Below, piece by piece: positions 35,057-44,449 of a DNA stretch of 64,000 nt. Both the position numbers and the translations under genes were made by a program. The stretch spans positions 558,001 to 622,000 of the forward strand of contig NZ_JACCBZ010000002.1 in the NCBI RefSeq assembly GCF_013408825.1. The letters are read 5' to 3'. The notes beneath the pieces are model-generated. The model saw only the letters and a list, made by a program, of their open reading frames with translations. It was not told where the DNA came from and ran no database searches. This stretch comes from Mucilaginibacter tundrae. GTDB taxonomy: Bacteria > Bacteroidota > Bacteroidia > Sphingobacteriales > Sphingobacteriaceae. Numbering within the stretch: position 1 is the stretch's first letter; each line of letters begins with the position of its first letter.

Positions 35057-36406
35057 ATGTCAGTAGCCGGCAGAAAAGTAGCAGTTGTAGGTATGGGTGG
35101 CGCTTTCCCAGATTGTGCCGACATCAATGTCTTTAACCAAAAAATATTTTCCGGTCAAAGCTTGATAAGAGAGTGGCCAAAAGCCGCTGAGCGCGACAAA
35201 CAAATACGGTCAAAAGTATCAGGCTTTATCAATGATAACGATCTTGGAATCCAGCCCATATACCTTGTTGATGGCTATGAATGGCCCGAAACATTTGTAG
35301 ATACAAGTGGTCGTATTCCCGATGTTAACATGTCCACTGCCGATCTGGGTTGCGTTTGGGCAATGATGGGCACCCTGGATTCTATTGAAATGGCTGGTTG
35401 GACGACGGAAGAAACCCAATCAGAAAAAACCGGTGTCGTAATTGCTTCAGGCGGGGGTGGCAACGTTATTATGCGTAACGCCTGGCATGCTTTTTTTGAA
35501 TTAGGTAAAAAATCCCGTCACGCAGGCTCGCACATGGTTGATAGGGCTATGTCGTATCGCGAAGCTGCAAACGTTTCTTGCTTGATTAAAAACCGTGGCG
35601 TATGCGAATCTATTGTTTCGGCTTGTGCTACAGGTTTGGGCAATATTGGTTATGCGTACCGCTTAATAAAATTCGGCTTGCAGGATCGTGCTGTTGCCGG
35701 TGGCGTTGAAGGCACATCGCTGGAAACTTTTATCGGCTTTGATGCCATGCAGGTTTTAAGTAAAGGCTTTAGCCCTGCCGAAAGTTCGCGACCTTTTGAT
35801 GTGAAACGAAACGGTTTTGTATGTTCATTCGGGGCTGGCATAGTAGCTTTGGAAGAGTATGAAATGGCAAAAGCACGAGGCGCTAATATTTTAGCCGTGA
35901 TCGATGAGTATTTCAACAATTCCGATGGCGACGGCGATATGTTCTACCCGTCATATGGTGGGCAGAGAAGATTATGGAAAGGCTTGTCTGCAGAAGCAGT
36001 TATTAAACCTGATGTGGTTAAAGTACACGGCACCGCAACACCGGTAGGTGATATATTAGAGCTGATAAGTGTTGTGGATACGCTTGGTGAAAGCGGCTAT
36101 CACGTTTCAGCACCTAAATCACAATTTGGGCACATGCTGGGCGCGGCAGGATCTGTGGAGTTTATCACAGCATTGCTAATGCTCAAAAATCAACAGGTGC
36201 CGGGTTGTATAAATTCTGAAAACTTAAATCCGGAGCTGGAAAACTTCCAGAAAAAAGAAGGATGGGAAGGCTCGATGAAACCTGCGGCGGCATACAGAGA
36301 TTTGATCCCGCAGCAAACCATAAGCAAAGAGATAAACCAGATCGTTTGTTTAAACTATGGCTTCGGCGGCACTAACAGCGCCATGGCCATATCAAGAGAT
36401 AATTAA
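35057..36406 (+). CDS. beta-ketoacyl-ACP synthase (FabF/KAS II-like)
   Basis: Condenses malonyl-ACP with an acyl chain. 449 residues, slightly longer than FabF (about 412) because of an extended region near residues 30-110 (KAAERDKQIRSKVSGFIND, LVDGYEWPETFVDTSG). Seen: nucleophile Cys190 in SIVSACATGLGN, His324 in VHGTATPVGD and His359 in SQFGHMLGAAGS, plus LNYGFGGTNSAMAIS at the end: the full C-H-H triad of an active elongating enzyme rather than a chain-length factor. It starts 10 bases after the ACP stop. Only one ketosynthase is present, which speaks for an elongating fatty-acid-like system over a KS/CLF polyketide synthase. Confidence 0.92.
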   Translation: MSVAGRKVAVVGMGGAFPDCADINVFNQKIFSGQSLIREWPKAAERDKQIRSKVSGFINDNDLGIQPIYLVDGYEWPETFVDTSGRIPDVNMSTADLGCVWAMMGTLDSIEMAGWTTEETQSEKTGVVIASGGGGNVIMRNAWHAFFELGKKSRHAGSHMVDRAMSYREAANVSCLIKNRGVCESIVSACATGLGNIGYAYRLIKFGLQDRAVAGGVEGTSLETFIGFDAMQVLSKGFSPAESSRPFDVKRNGFVCSFGAGIVALEEYEMAKARGANILAVIDEYFNNSDGDGDMFYPSYGGQRRLWKGLSAEAVIKPDVVKVHGTATPVGDILELISVVDTLGESGYHVSAPKSQFGHMLGAAGSVEFITALLMLKNQQVPGCINSENLNPELENFQKKEGWEGSMKPAAAYRDLIPQQTISKEINQIVCLNYGFGGTNSAMAISRDN

Positions 36407-36421
36407 AGTAGAGAACAGAGC

Positions 36422-36534
36422 TACGAAGTTTTTAAAACTTCGTAACTCTTAATGTCATTGCGAAGAACGAAGCAATCACCCGGAAGCAAGACGAAAATGC
36501 AAAGCTCGCAATTGCTTCGCCCCCGCAATGACAT
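36422..36534. repeat. two hairpin repeats inside the acyl cluster
   Basis: Perfect 11-base arms TACGAAGTTTT/AAAACTTCGTA (36422-36444). An outer pair ATGTCATTGCG/CGCAATGACAT (36452-36462, 36524-36534) encloses GAAGCAAT/ATTGCTTC. They fill the 142-base gap between ketosynthase and enoyl reductase genes. Confidence 0.8.
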
Positions 36535-36548
36535 AGAGAATAATATCC

Positions 36549-37361
36549 ATGATCGATAACAAAAACAAAGTTGCAGTAATATTCGGCGTCAGGAATGATA
36601 GCTCCATTGCTTATGATGTGGCCTTAAAGCTTAGTCAATCAGGCTGCAAAGTGGCCTTAAGTTATGTTGCCGATACTAAGGACAATGTTTTATACCTGAT
36701 GGGAAAAATGGGTATGGAGCTGCAATACGCCGCCGAAGTTGATGTACGTAACGAAGAGCAAATCGCCAATTTCTTGCAAACTGTTTATGATGGCTTAGGC
36801 CCTATCGATTATTTATTGCATGGTGTGGCATTTGGCAACCAGGCGGTAATGTGTTACAGCATCCCGGGCAGCAAGGAAATTGCTTCCTCTTATATCGATA
36901 TCCCCTTTGAGGATTTCATGGATTCCTTCAATATCAGCGCTTATTCACTATTGAGAGTAGCACGTGTTGCCGAAAATCTATTAGCGCCTAATGCATCTAT
37001 ACTAACGCTTACATACAATGCATCACAAAGGGTATTCCCGCAGTATGCAGGCATGGCTATTAATAAAGCGGCTTTAGAAAACATCATGATGTACTTGGCA
37101 AGCTATTTTCGCGATAAAAAAGTACGTGTTAACGCTATCTCTGCAGGCTTGGTCATGACTACTTCATCAGGTGTGATTTTCGGTGTTCGCAAATTGCGCA
37201 AAATGGGTAAATTCACTGCTCCGCTAGGTAATATCGAGGCCGGTGATGTAGGTGATACCGCATTATATTACTTTTCCGATCTTTCTAAAAAAGTTACCGG
37301 CAACATCCATTATGTTGATGGCGGGTTTAATATTATGGGCTTAGCAGTAGATGAACAATAA
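36549..37361 (+). CDS. enoyl-ACP reductase-like SDR (FabI type)
   Basis: Would reduce the trans-2-enoyl-ACP double bond with NAD(P)H. 270 residues. Seen: FGVRNDSSIAYDVALKL (the FabI form of the cofactor loop), Tyr156, Tyr166 and Lys173 in TYNASQRVFPQYAGMAINKA with the same spacing as E. coli FabI Tyr146/Tyr156/Lys163, RVNAISAGLVMTTSSGVIFG and GNIHYVDGGFNIMGL. The conserved AGPIxTLA segment of FabI is changed to AGLVMTTSS, so substrate or triclosan sensitivity may differ (inference). Overlaps the next gene by 11 bases. Confidence 0.9.
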   Translation: MIDNKNKVAVIFGVRNDSSIAYDVALKLSQSGCKVALSYVADTKDNVLYLMGKMGMELQYAAEVDVRNEEQIANFLQTVYDGLGPIDYLLHGVAFGNQAVMCYSIPGSKEIASSYIDIPFEDFMDSFNISAYSLLRVARVAENLLAPNASILTLTYNASQRVFPQYAGMAINKAALENIMMYLASYFRDKKVRVNAISAGLVMTTSSGVIFGVRKLRKMGKFTAPLGNIEAGDVGDTALYYFSDLSKKVTGNIHYVDGGFNIMGLAVDEQ

Positions 37362-37752
37362 GCTGTTACAATCGATCAAAGATTTAGCGCTCGACCAAAA
37401 ATTTGCCGTAGGCAACGACCTTGTTTTTCTGCCCGACTTTACCGCATCGTTCAACGAACTCTTTAAAAAGAAGATCTATACCCAAGAAGAAATCGAGTAC
37501 TGCGATCAGTTTGATAATGCGATGCTCAGGTACGCATCAACCTGGGCTGCTAAAGAAGCCGTATATAAAGCCATTAAACAAATAGATGCATCTTCCATCC
37601 CATTCAAAAAAATAGAGATCGTGCGCGAAAAACCTCAAGGCCGTCCGCATGTTATCTTACACAAAAAGCCAAACGAGTTCAATATCAGCTTAACAATATC
37701 TCACGACGGAGAGTATATTTGGGCCCTGGCATTAATCGAAATCAACCACTAA
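37351..37752 (+). CDS. AcpS-like 4'-phosphopantetheinyl transferase
   Basis: Would load the phosphopantetheine arm onto the cluster's ACP. 133 residues, the size of AcpS. Seen: VGNDLVFLPDF (Mg-binding Asp, as in GIDIVEIxRF), an acidic-basic middle RYASTWAAKEAVYKAIKQI equal to the W(A/S)AKEAxxKA motif, and the final ISHDGEYIWALAL. It starts within the last 11 bases of the FabI-like gene, so translation is coupled. An own transferase next to an atypical ACP is a sign of a specialised pathway. Confidence 0.9.
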   Translation: MNNKLLQSIKDLALDQKFAVGNDLVFLPDFTASFNELFKKKIYTQEEIEYCDQFDNAMLRYASTWAAKEAVYKAIKQIDASSIPFKKIEIVREKPQGRPHVILHKKPNEFNISLTISHDGEYIWALALIEINH

Positions 37753-37758
37753 CACACA

Positions 37759-38580
37759 TTGACCGACCACTACTTTGAAAACGACCTGGTTAAACTCCAT
37801 TACTACAAATTTGGTAAAGGGGAAAAGACTATGCTTTGTTTTCACGGGTATGGTATGCACGGCAAACAGTTTTTAAAACTGGAGCCTGCATTGGGTAGCA
37901 AATACACTTTTATTGGGTTCGACCTCTTTTTCCACAAGGAAACCAAGCTACATCATCAAAGTCTTGATGATGTAAAACAGCCTATCAACAAAAAAGATTT
38001 TGGCAAGCTTATAGTTGAATTTTGCGCGCATGAGCGAATAGGCCGTTTTTCCGTATTAGGTTATTCGATGGGTTCTCATTATGCGACAACAGTAGTTGAG
38101 GAATTAGGAAACCGCATTGATGAATACATCATCGCCGCACCATCCAGCATTGAACCCGGCAAACTGGTTCGTTTCTTTGTGAAGAATAAGCTGGGTAACA
38201 GAATATTAGAGAAACTCACCCAAAGTCAGAAAGCATTAATAAACATGCTGAATGTGAGCAAGTGGCTGGGTTTGGTTGATGATGTAGGCCGCAATATTTT
38301 ATACAAAGAGATCGACACGCCCGAACTGCGTTTTAACTTTTATGCCTGCTTTACCTACCTGCGTTTGCTGGAAACCGATGAAGATAAATTAATACAAACT
38401 TTAACTAAGCAAAACATCCGCAGCATATTTATATTTGGCAAACGCGATATTATGTATCCGCCAAAAATTGGCAATGCATTCTTCGCGAAGCTAAAAAGAG
38501 CTGAAATTGTAGTTCTCGATCAGGATCATGAAATGATCGGCGAAGAATTCATTGCAGCATTATCCGGTTTATTATTATGA
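37759..38580 (+). CDS. alpha/beta hydrolase of the acyl cluster
   Basis: 273 residues from a TTG start 6 bases after the AcpS stop; no earlier ATG exists, and the first in-frame ATG would cut into the core. Seen: oxyanion region LCFHGYGMHGKQF, nucleophile elbow VLGYSMGSHYA (G-x-S-x-G), Asp in FGKRDIMYP and His in DQDHEMIGEEF, a full Ser-Asp-His triad. A thioesterase that releases the acyl chain, or an esterase on the final product, are both plausible; no substrate can be read. Confidence 0.85.
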   Translation: MTDHYFENDLVKLHYYKFGKGEKTMLCFHGYGMHGKQFLKLEPALGSKYTFIGFDLFFHKETKLHHQSLDDVKQPINKKDFGKLIVEFCAHERIGRFSVLGYSMGSHYATTVVEELGNRIDEYIIAAPSSIEPGKLVRFFVKNKLGNRILEKLTQSQKALINMLNVSKWLGLVDDVGRNILYKEIDTPELRFNFYACFTYLRLLETDEDKLIQTLTKQNIRSIFIFGKRDIMYPPKIGNAFFAKLKRAEIVVLDQDHEMIGEEFIAALSGLLL

Positions 38581-39239
38581 TCATTAAAGCCAAACCATTA
38601 CCGCACTTTCTTTTCAGGATACTGGGATTGATCGCTGCCGCGGTATTCCGTAGCCGTACAAAGCGGTTGGAAATTAATGCTGTAAAACTAAAACCTGGCC
38701 ATTCATATATACTCATGTGTAACCATTTCAGCTTTTGGGATGGTTTTTGGGCGTTTTACGTTTGCAACCGTTTCTATCTAAAAAAGGGTATGAACAAACT
38801 CTTCATCATGTCAGTAAAAAAACAGATGGAGAAAAATAAATGGCTGCAATATATAGGTAGTTTTTCAATAGATCCGGGCAAACGTTCCATTAAAGAAAGC
38901 TTCGAGTACGCCGCTGAGGTCTTATCCGAACCGGGAAACCTGCTCCTATTTTATCCGCAAGGCAACCTGGAAAGCTGCTACATCCGCTACATTAAATTTG
39001 ACGAGGGTTTGTATGAGATCGTCCCTCAAATAAAAGGCGACTGCCAACTGATCTGGTCTACTACCATGGTGGAATATTTTGAGAGCCTAAATCCAACCAT
39101 TACCACCACCATGCTGGATTGTGGAACAAATCACGATTTTGATTTTGATGAGCTAAAGCTGAAAGTAAACAAGTTTCACATTAAAACCATCGAAGATAAT
39201 ATTCGCTTTACCGACGAACCGATCAAATACGATCTTTAG
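38577..39239 (+). CDS. PlsC-family acyltransferase (1-acylglycerol-3-phosphate acyltransferase-like)
   Basis: Transfers an acyl chain to a hydroxyl or lyso-lipid at the membrane. 220 residues, overlapping the hydrolase gene by ATGA. Seen: hydrophobic N-terminus FLFRILGLIAAAVF, H-x4-D motif CNHFSFWDGFWAF, and the FPEG-equivalent LLFYPQGNLES in which Glu is replaced by Gln. The last gene of the block suggests that the acyl product ends up on a lipid or other membrane acceptor. Its stop overlaps the convergent TPR gene by 4 bases. Confidence 0.87.
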   Translation: MIIKAKPLPHFLFRILGLIAAAVFRSRTKRLEINAVKLKPGHSYILMCNHFSFWDGFWAFYVCNRFYLKKGMNKLFIMSVKKQMEKNKWLQYIGSFSIDPGKRSIKESFEYAAEVLSEPGNLLLFYPQGNLESCYIRYIKFDEGLYEIVPQIKGDCQLIWSTTMVEYFESLNPTITTTMLDCGTNHDFDFDELKLKVNKFHIKTIEDNIRFTDEPIKYDL

Positions 39240-40717
39240 CGGTGGATGCGGTCTAAACCCTCTTTAGCTTGCGTATCAATACTGTTTTGGTATTCATGAT
39301 GCTTCATAGTTAAGGCCTGGTTGTAGTAATTAGCCGCAAGATTATAATCCTTAATATATTCATAAATATTGCCGATACATAATGCAGCATTAGCCGCGAA
39401 ATAGTAATTTGATGATCGGCCAATGCTAATTGCCTTGTTATAGCTTGTGATGGCTTCGTTATATTTATTCAGCATTTGGTAAACGCGACCCAGGCGATAG
39501 TTTAATTCTATTTTATCACGTTGCAGCCTTAAATCAGCCTCTTTTTTATCCTGCAATTGTGCAAGAGCTTTGGCATAATATCCCCCATCAAAATAAAATC
39601 TTGCTTTCAATAAATCATTATCAGGCCTTGCATCATTTGCTTCTTTTAAAGCCTGTTGATCTTTCTCATCAACGGCATAACCCTTCGCTTTTACCAGTTT
39701 CAGGTAGTAGTTATATTTCGACTCATCGCCTTTTAACAAGTAGTAATAGGCTATTTTAAGATAAGAGTCCTTGATATAATTTACGCCCTTATACTCGCTG
39801 ATGTATTTTAAAAAATATGTATAAGAGTCAGTGTCCATCCGGCACAACTTTGCGCAGCCTAACAAATAATCGGCAATGGGTAATTCAACGTATTGGCTCG
39901 ATTTGGGCAACGCCTCCAGGTTTGCAATAGCATCATCATTATGCCCGGTTTTAGCGGCCACATAACCCTGCAAATAGATACGAAGTAAGCTTTTGCTATC
40001 CATATCACTCAGGTAAGCAGTAAGCTTGGCATAATTATCCTTTTTATGTAGTACGTCGGTATTCATGTAACATAAAAAGAAAACAATTTCCTCTTTATAA
40101 AAAGCATACCGGGTGCCTTGTACCTGGGTGCGGAGTTTTTCAAGCTCTCCAACGCCACCTTCAATATTACCCGCCATTCCTAAAAACCGGGCTACACTTT
40201 TTAAATTTGATGGCAAAGCACCAAATACTACGTTTATCAACGCCAGGCATTTTTGATTGGGTAAAAAATCGGGATACTTCGCAGCGTTATCTTCCAGCAG
40301 GCTACGGGCTTTCTTCAAATCGCTCGCCGACGACATGTAATCGCCAAACTTTCCTTTGATCAACCCCCATTGTAAATAAACCTCTGCCTGCGAATACAGG
40401 TAATAAGGCGAGTTATCCTCATTCGCTTCCAATGCATCCAACCTGCTCGATTTAAGGTCGACTAACCGTTTATAGTCCGCCTTGCTATCAGAAACTAACA
40501 GGCCCATGTAGTCCACATAATTATCCAATAAAATAGGGATCCCGTTTTGCGAGCTTTGCTGTTTTTCCTGTTGAATGAGCGCTCGGGCATCGTTTAATCT
40601 CAATTCAAAAATAGCCTTATAAGCCTGCATGCAGCGGGCATCAAAAATATAATTGGCGCTTGCTGTTAACCGGCAACTTAAAAGAGCTATAACTAATACA
40701 ATATGTTTATAATTCAT
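39236..40717 (-). CDS. secreted TPR protein
   Basis: 493 residues. Seen: signal peptide HIVLVIALLSCRLTASA, then many helix pairs of TPR type. The clearest are at the C-terminus: NYRLGRVYQMLNKYNEAITS, YNKAISIGRSSNYYFAANAA and CIGNIYEYIKDYNLAANYYN. The middle (LRIYLQGYVAAKTGHNDDAI) is also TPR-like. Probably a periplasmic protein-protein interaction scaffold; partner unknown. Its 3' end touches the acyltransferase gene. The LpxR-like gene lies 60 bases upstream on the same strand, so both may be cotranscribed. Confidence 0.82.
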   Translation of the reverse strand: MNYKHIVLVIALLSCRLTASANYIFDARCMQAYKAIFELRLNDARALIQQEKQQSSQNGIPILLDNYVDYMGLLVSDSKADYKRLVDLKSSRLDALEANEDNSPYYLYSQAEVYLQWGLIKGKFGDYMSSASDLKKARSLLEDNAAKYPDFLPNQKCLALINVVFGALPSNLKSVARFLGMAGNIEGGVGELEKLRTQVQGTRYAFYKEEIVFFLCYMNTDVLHKKDNYAKLTAYLSDMDSKSLLRIYLQGYVAAKTGHNDDAIANLEALPKSSQYVELPIADYLLGCAKLCRMDTDSYTYFLKYISEYKGVNYIKDSYLKIAYYYLLKGDESKYNYYLKLVKAKGYAVDEKDQQALKEANDARPDNDLLKARFYFDGGYYAKALAQLQDKKEADLRLQRDKIELNYRLGRVYQMLNKYNEAITSYNKAISIGRSSNYYFAANAALCIGNIYEYIKDYNLAANYYNQALTMKHHEYQNSIDTQAKEGLDRIHR

Positions 40718-40777
40718 CAGGTTTTAGTCCGGACGATGCCTTGGTTTTAGTGAATTATTAATTTATTTTTATTCCTA

Positions 40778-41746
40778 TTATATTTTGCCAAAGCGATAGG
40801 CGAGATTTATAGCTGCCCATTGGTCGCCAAGTGCGGTACTTTTAACTTCTCTGGTTTTAATGAACGCTACGTAACCAGCCGACCATCGTGCCGAGGCGTA
40901 CTCCAACCCTATTTGCTGGATATAAACAATATGGTATATGCCAAAAGTTGGCCCTGTTTCATGCGTAAATAATCCGCCTTCTATGGTTGCGTTATAAGCT
41001 ACGTAACTAAACTGCGGTTCGGTAAAAAGATAGAATTCATGTTTCTGTGGCCCCTTATCAATGCTCGATACCCGACTGTTAGTTATTTCCGATTCGAAAA
41101 ACTTACCCAAATTTCCTAACCTCAATTGCATACCGGCATCAACATAGGTAAAGGTATTGCCCAGTTGCGCATCGGGGTCCATTGATACATCAAACCAACC
41201 ACCATCATTACGGTATAAAAGCTTTTTATAATCCAAATTAAGGTTAAGGCCTAACTCACTTTTTTGTATGCCGTATTTATACCACGGTCCTACCGGGTAT
41301 AATTTAAAAAATTTGTGGAACCACGTTTGTATAGGCTCTCCCAAAGAGTTTGGCCCGATAGTGCCCAACTGAGCGGTAAACTTAAAGGCGCTTTCGTCTT
41401 TATACAACCAATTAAAAGCAACGCTTCCAAATAAGTAGCCGGTAAATGGTCTGTCGAACAAACTGGGTTGGTAAATATGTGCCGTGCTGGGGTTATAAAG
41501 CTGCTGCCCTAGCTGATACTCCATTATCTTTTTTACCAGATTGCCGGTATCTGCATGATGCATGGCATGAGTAAAAGTTAATATAGTGCCATCGGTATAG
41601 TACCTGTCGTGATTAGGGTTGATGTATTGATCGTTATCTGTCTCAATACTAAATTGATTTTTATACTCCTGTGCATGCAGGGTTTCAAAACCTAAAAAAC
41701 TAAATAATAAAATTAAAAGAACACGTAATTGTAGGGGTTTCATCAT
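40778..41746 (-). CDS. LpxR/DUF2219-family outer-membrane protein
   Basis: 322 residues with a signal peptide (LLILLFSFLGFETLHAQ). Seen: SIETDNDQYINPNHDRYYTDGTILTF near the mature N-terminus, in which N-D and the Y-T-x-G segment match the lipid A 3'-O-deacylase LpxR family. Alternating hydrophobic strands typical of a 12-stranded barrel follow (YEFHL-like strands, FSYVAYNATIEGG), ending in a strand with Tyr-Arg-Phe (AINLAYRFGKI). In enterobacteria LpxR removes an acyloxyacyl group from lipid A. Activity here is inferred, as DUF2219 is wide in Bacteroidota. Confidence 0.8.
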   Translation of the reverse strand: MMKPLQLRVLLILLFSFLGFETLHAQEYKNQFSIETDNDQYINPNHDRYYTDGTILTFTHAMHHADTGNLVKKIMEYQLGQQLYNPSTAHIYQPSLFDRPFTGYLFGSVAFNWLYKDESAFKFTAQLGTIGPNSLGEPIQTWFHKFFKLYPVGPWYKYGIQKSELGLNLNLDYKKLLYRNDGGWFDVSMDPDAQLGNTFTYVDAGMQLRLGNLGKFFESEITNSRVSSIDKGPQKHEFYLFTEPQFSYVAYNATIEGGLFTHETGPTFGIYHIVYIQQIGLEYASARWSAGYVAFIKTREVKSTALGDQWAAINLAYRFGKI

Positions 41747-41860
41747 CTGTAAATATTATGCAATTATAATCAAACTATAATATTCAATAATGGCAATTTG
41801 TTTTACCCCTGTTGGCATATTTACAAAATGATGAAATATCTGATACTTATTTTAGCTCTA

Positions 41861-44269
41861 TTACATGGTTTTAACAGTTAATACCAAAGGTCTTCCGTTC
41901 CAGTTAAAATCTACTTCTTTATCGCCACTGGCATTAACCGCCACAGTATAAGCCGTTTTATTTGAAAATGATACGGCTTCAAATTGCTTGTTAGCAATGA
42001 TTAGTTTGAAGTTTTTTGTTCTGCCGATCGGATGCTTAGGAGTAATGTTTATGGTATGGATTTTCCCTTTTCCACTGGTTGTAAAATTAACGAGGTCGTA
42101 CTTGCCATTTTTTAAAGAGTTGGGGTCTTTGCCATCATCATAAAACCATTGCGATGTTATTGTGGCCGATGATTTACCTATATAATATTTCAATGTAAGC
42201 GATTTGCCATCATATTGCCCGGTATAGGTATATGACCCCGCCATAGGTATGATACTTCCCGCTTTAACAAACAACGGCAGGCTATCAATAGGCGCGTAAA
42301 CATCCGCAGAATCTCTATAAGATTTATGATCATTAAACCCTATCCATTCACCTCTTGGGAAAAGTACTTTTTTAGTGGTTTGCCCCTTTACAATAACCGG
42401 TGCAACCAGTATTTCATCGCCCCATAAATATTCATCATTAATATTTGACAGGCGCTGATTATCGGGCTCAAAATAGTTTACACTTAATACCAATGGCCTG
42501 CCTGTAGTAGTGTTTTTATACGCCAGGGTATAATTATAAGGCAGCATCGCATATCTGAGTTTAATAAATTTAGTTACCCGTAAACGTGTGGTATCATCCC
42601 AGTAAATAGGCTCGGGCGAATAATGTACTGCACCTGCATGTGTACGCATAACCGGCGTAAACGAGGCAAACTCCAGCCAACGCGAATATAATTCAGGATC
42701 CTTACTAGCCTTGTCGCCTCCGCCAGTAAAACCACCTGCATCCGAATGCATATAGCCAACGCCATTTAACCCCATGCTAATGATAATAGGGATTTGCGCT
42801 TTCAACCCGGCAAATGAACGATCAATATCTCCTGACCATGGGAAAGTGGAATACCGTTGCATCCCCGCAAAACCAGAACGGGGTAATAATAATATCCTGC
42901 TCTCAGGGAAGTCTTTCCGGTATCCGTCAAAGGCAAACTTGGCCCAGGTTAATGCATAAGCATTATGTACCTGTTTGTTGGTACCTGCTGTATAAATCAG
43001 ACTATCGTTGTTCGACTCCGGTTCACCCAAATCGAACCACCATCCTGCTGTACCATCCTTTATGCGTGCTTTATAAAAGTTCCAGTAAAATTGTTGGGTT
43101 GATGGTTTAAAAACATCCAGCAAACCTGAAGGCCCTGCCCAAAATTTCTCGAAGATATAAGGAGAATCCTGGTTAGTAATATTTGTCGCGAATAAATGCT
43201 GATCTACCGCCGCTTTAAAATTTTCTGATTTTTTGGTGATATAGGTTTCGCTGATGGTAACCACCCTGATATGGTTCTTCAACAAATTAGCCAACATGCG
43301 TTTCGGATCAGGGAAACTATCAGGCGCCCAGTTATAATTACCCATATACTTGGCCGCTTTATACCAATACAAGTCGAAAACTACCGCGTCAATCGGAATG
43401 CCTGCCGCTCTGGTTTTATTAACTACATCAGTGACCTCACGCTCCGATTTATAGCCATATCTTGATGAAATATATCCCATCGACCAACGAGGTGGCAATG
43501 GCTGGCGACCAGTTAAAAAGGTATAATTATTCAACACAGCATCCATATTGCCACCACCTACAAAATAAAAGCTAACCAAACCAGATGTAGTTTTATAACC
43601 TAACACTTTGGCATCCGTTTTACAAACATCGAAACTACCTTCGGCGGCGTTATCCAAATACAAACCATAGCCGCGGTTTGATACCATAAACGGAATAGAG
43701 ATATTTATATTCGTTTGCCCAAAATGATAATCATAATGTGCCTGGTTATTATTTTGAAGTATAGTTCCTCGTCTGTTTAAATAGATTGCCTTTGAGCCTC
43801 CTCCATAAAAAGCTTCTTCACCATCCGATTTAAAATTAACAGTCGAACTATCTCCAGTTTTAGCATAATTAAATGCCCTTGATAGTAAACGATTTTGATT
43901 GTCGATAAAACTAACCGATAGGTCACGCTTATCAACCAGTATTTTTAAAGCTGAAGTTTTGATACCCGTAAAATTCTTATCATTTATATAAATAACCTTA
44001 ACATTGGTAGGCTTCCCGATGGTAGAATAGCTTTTTACCATATCATTCAGTTTATGTTTATAGGTAACATTAATCACATCGGCAGTGTAAGGCGTTATTT
44101 CGATATAACCACTATTTGTGCTGACAATCAGACATTTTCCATTGTAAGCACTTTTTCCGAAATCGTTCCCGGTTTGAGCGAAACAAAAAGCCGTTGGAAG
44201 TACTGATAAAATAAGCAGTATTAATGTTCTGCTGATAATTGTTTTGATAGATGGACGAGCTGATATCAT
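41861..44269 (-). CDS. secreted GH31 alpha-glycosidase
   Basis: 802 residues; cleaves alpha-linked glucose or xylose residues. Seen: signal peptide TLILLILSVLPTAFCFAQ; N-terminal beta domain with GEEAFYGGGSKAIYLNRRG; barrel with WSMGYISSRYGYKSEREV, IDAVVFDLYWYKAAKYMGN, nucleophile Asp in GWWFDLGEPES, acid/base Asp in FPWSGDIDRSF, and GVGYMHSDAGGFTGGGD; C-terminal DUF5110-like beta domains (LPLFVKAGSIIPMAG). A start 24 bases upstream (MFNISIDF) would delay the signal peptide; ATG 44269 is chosen. Specificity (alpha-glucosidase versus alpha-xylosidase) cannot be settled by eye. Confidence 0.92.
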   Translation of the reverse strand: MISARPSIKTIISRTLILLILSVLPTAFCFAQTGNDFGKSAYNGKCLIVSTNSGYIEITPYTADVINVTYKHKLNDMVKSYSTIGKPTNVKVIYINDKNFTGIKTSALKILVDKRDLSVSFIDNQNRLLSRAFNYAKTGDSSTVNFKSDGEEAFYGGGSKAIYLNRRGTILQNNNQAHYDYHFGQTNINISIPFMVSNRGYGLYLDNAAEGSFDVCKTDAKVLGYKTTSGLVSFYFVGGGNMDAVLNNYTFLTGRQPLPPRWSMGYISSRYGYKSEREVTDVVNKTRAAGIPIDAVVFDLYWYKAAKYMGNYNWAPDSFPDPKRMLANLLKNHIRVVTISETYITKKSENFKAAVDQHLFATNITNQDSPYIFEKFWAGPSGLLDVFKPSTQQFYWNFYKARIKDGTAGWWFDLGEPESNNDSLIYTAGTNKQVHNAYALTWAKFAFDGYRKDFPESRILLLPRSGFAGMQRYSTFPWSGDIDRSFAGLKAQIPIIISMGLNGVGYMHSDAGGFTGGGDKASKDPELYSRWLEFASFTPVMRTHAGAVHYSPEPIYWDDTTRLRVTKFIKLRYAMLPYNYTLAYKNTTTGRPLVLSVNYFEPDNQRLSNINDEYLWGDEILVAPVIVKGQTTKKVLFPRGEWIGFNDHKSYRDSADVYAPIDSLPLFVKAGSIIPMAGSYTYTGQYDGKSLTLKYYIGKSSATITSQWFYDDGKDPNSLKNGKYDLVNFTTSGKGKIHTINITPKHPIGRTKNFKLIIANKQFEAVSFSNKTAYTVAVNASGDKEVDFNWNGRPLVLTVKTM

Positions 44270-44437
44270 AAAATCAATAGAGATATTAAACATTCAAACT
44301 GTTGGTTTATGTTTTAACAACTAAGAAACAAATGTATTATAAGATTTGTGAAGAACAATATTGCTTTGCAAAATTAAATCCATGTCATCAATCTGTGAAA
44401 TCTAAAAACTAAAATCGGCTAATCCATTCAATAATAT

Positions 44438-44445
44438 TAATTTTG
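44438..44445 (+). promoter_or_regulatory. candidate aguB-aguA promoter, nearly leaderless
   Basis: TAATTTTG followed by C is an exact TAnnTTTG match ending 4 bases before ATG at 44450. Confidence 0.45.
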
Positions 44446-44449
44446 CGCC

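Noticed and set aside
33468..39239. Flexirubin, dialkylresorcinol or aryl-polyene cluster
   Set aside because: No ammonia-lyase, DarA/DarB homologue or KS/chain-length-factor pair is seen.
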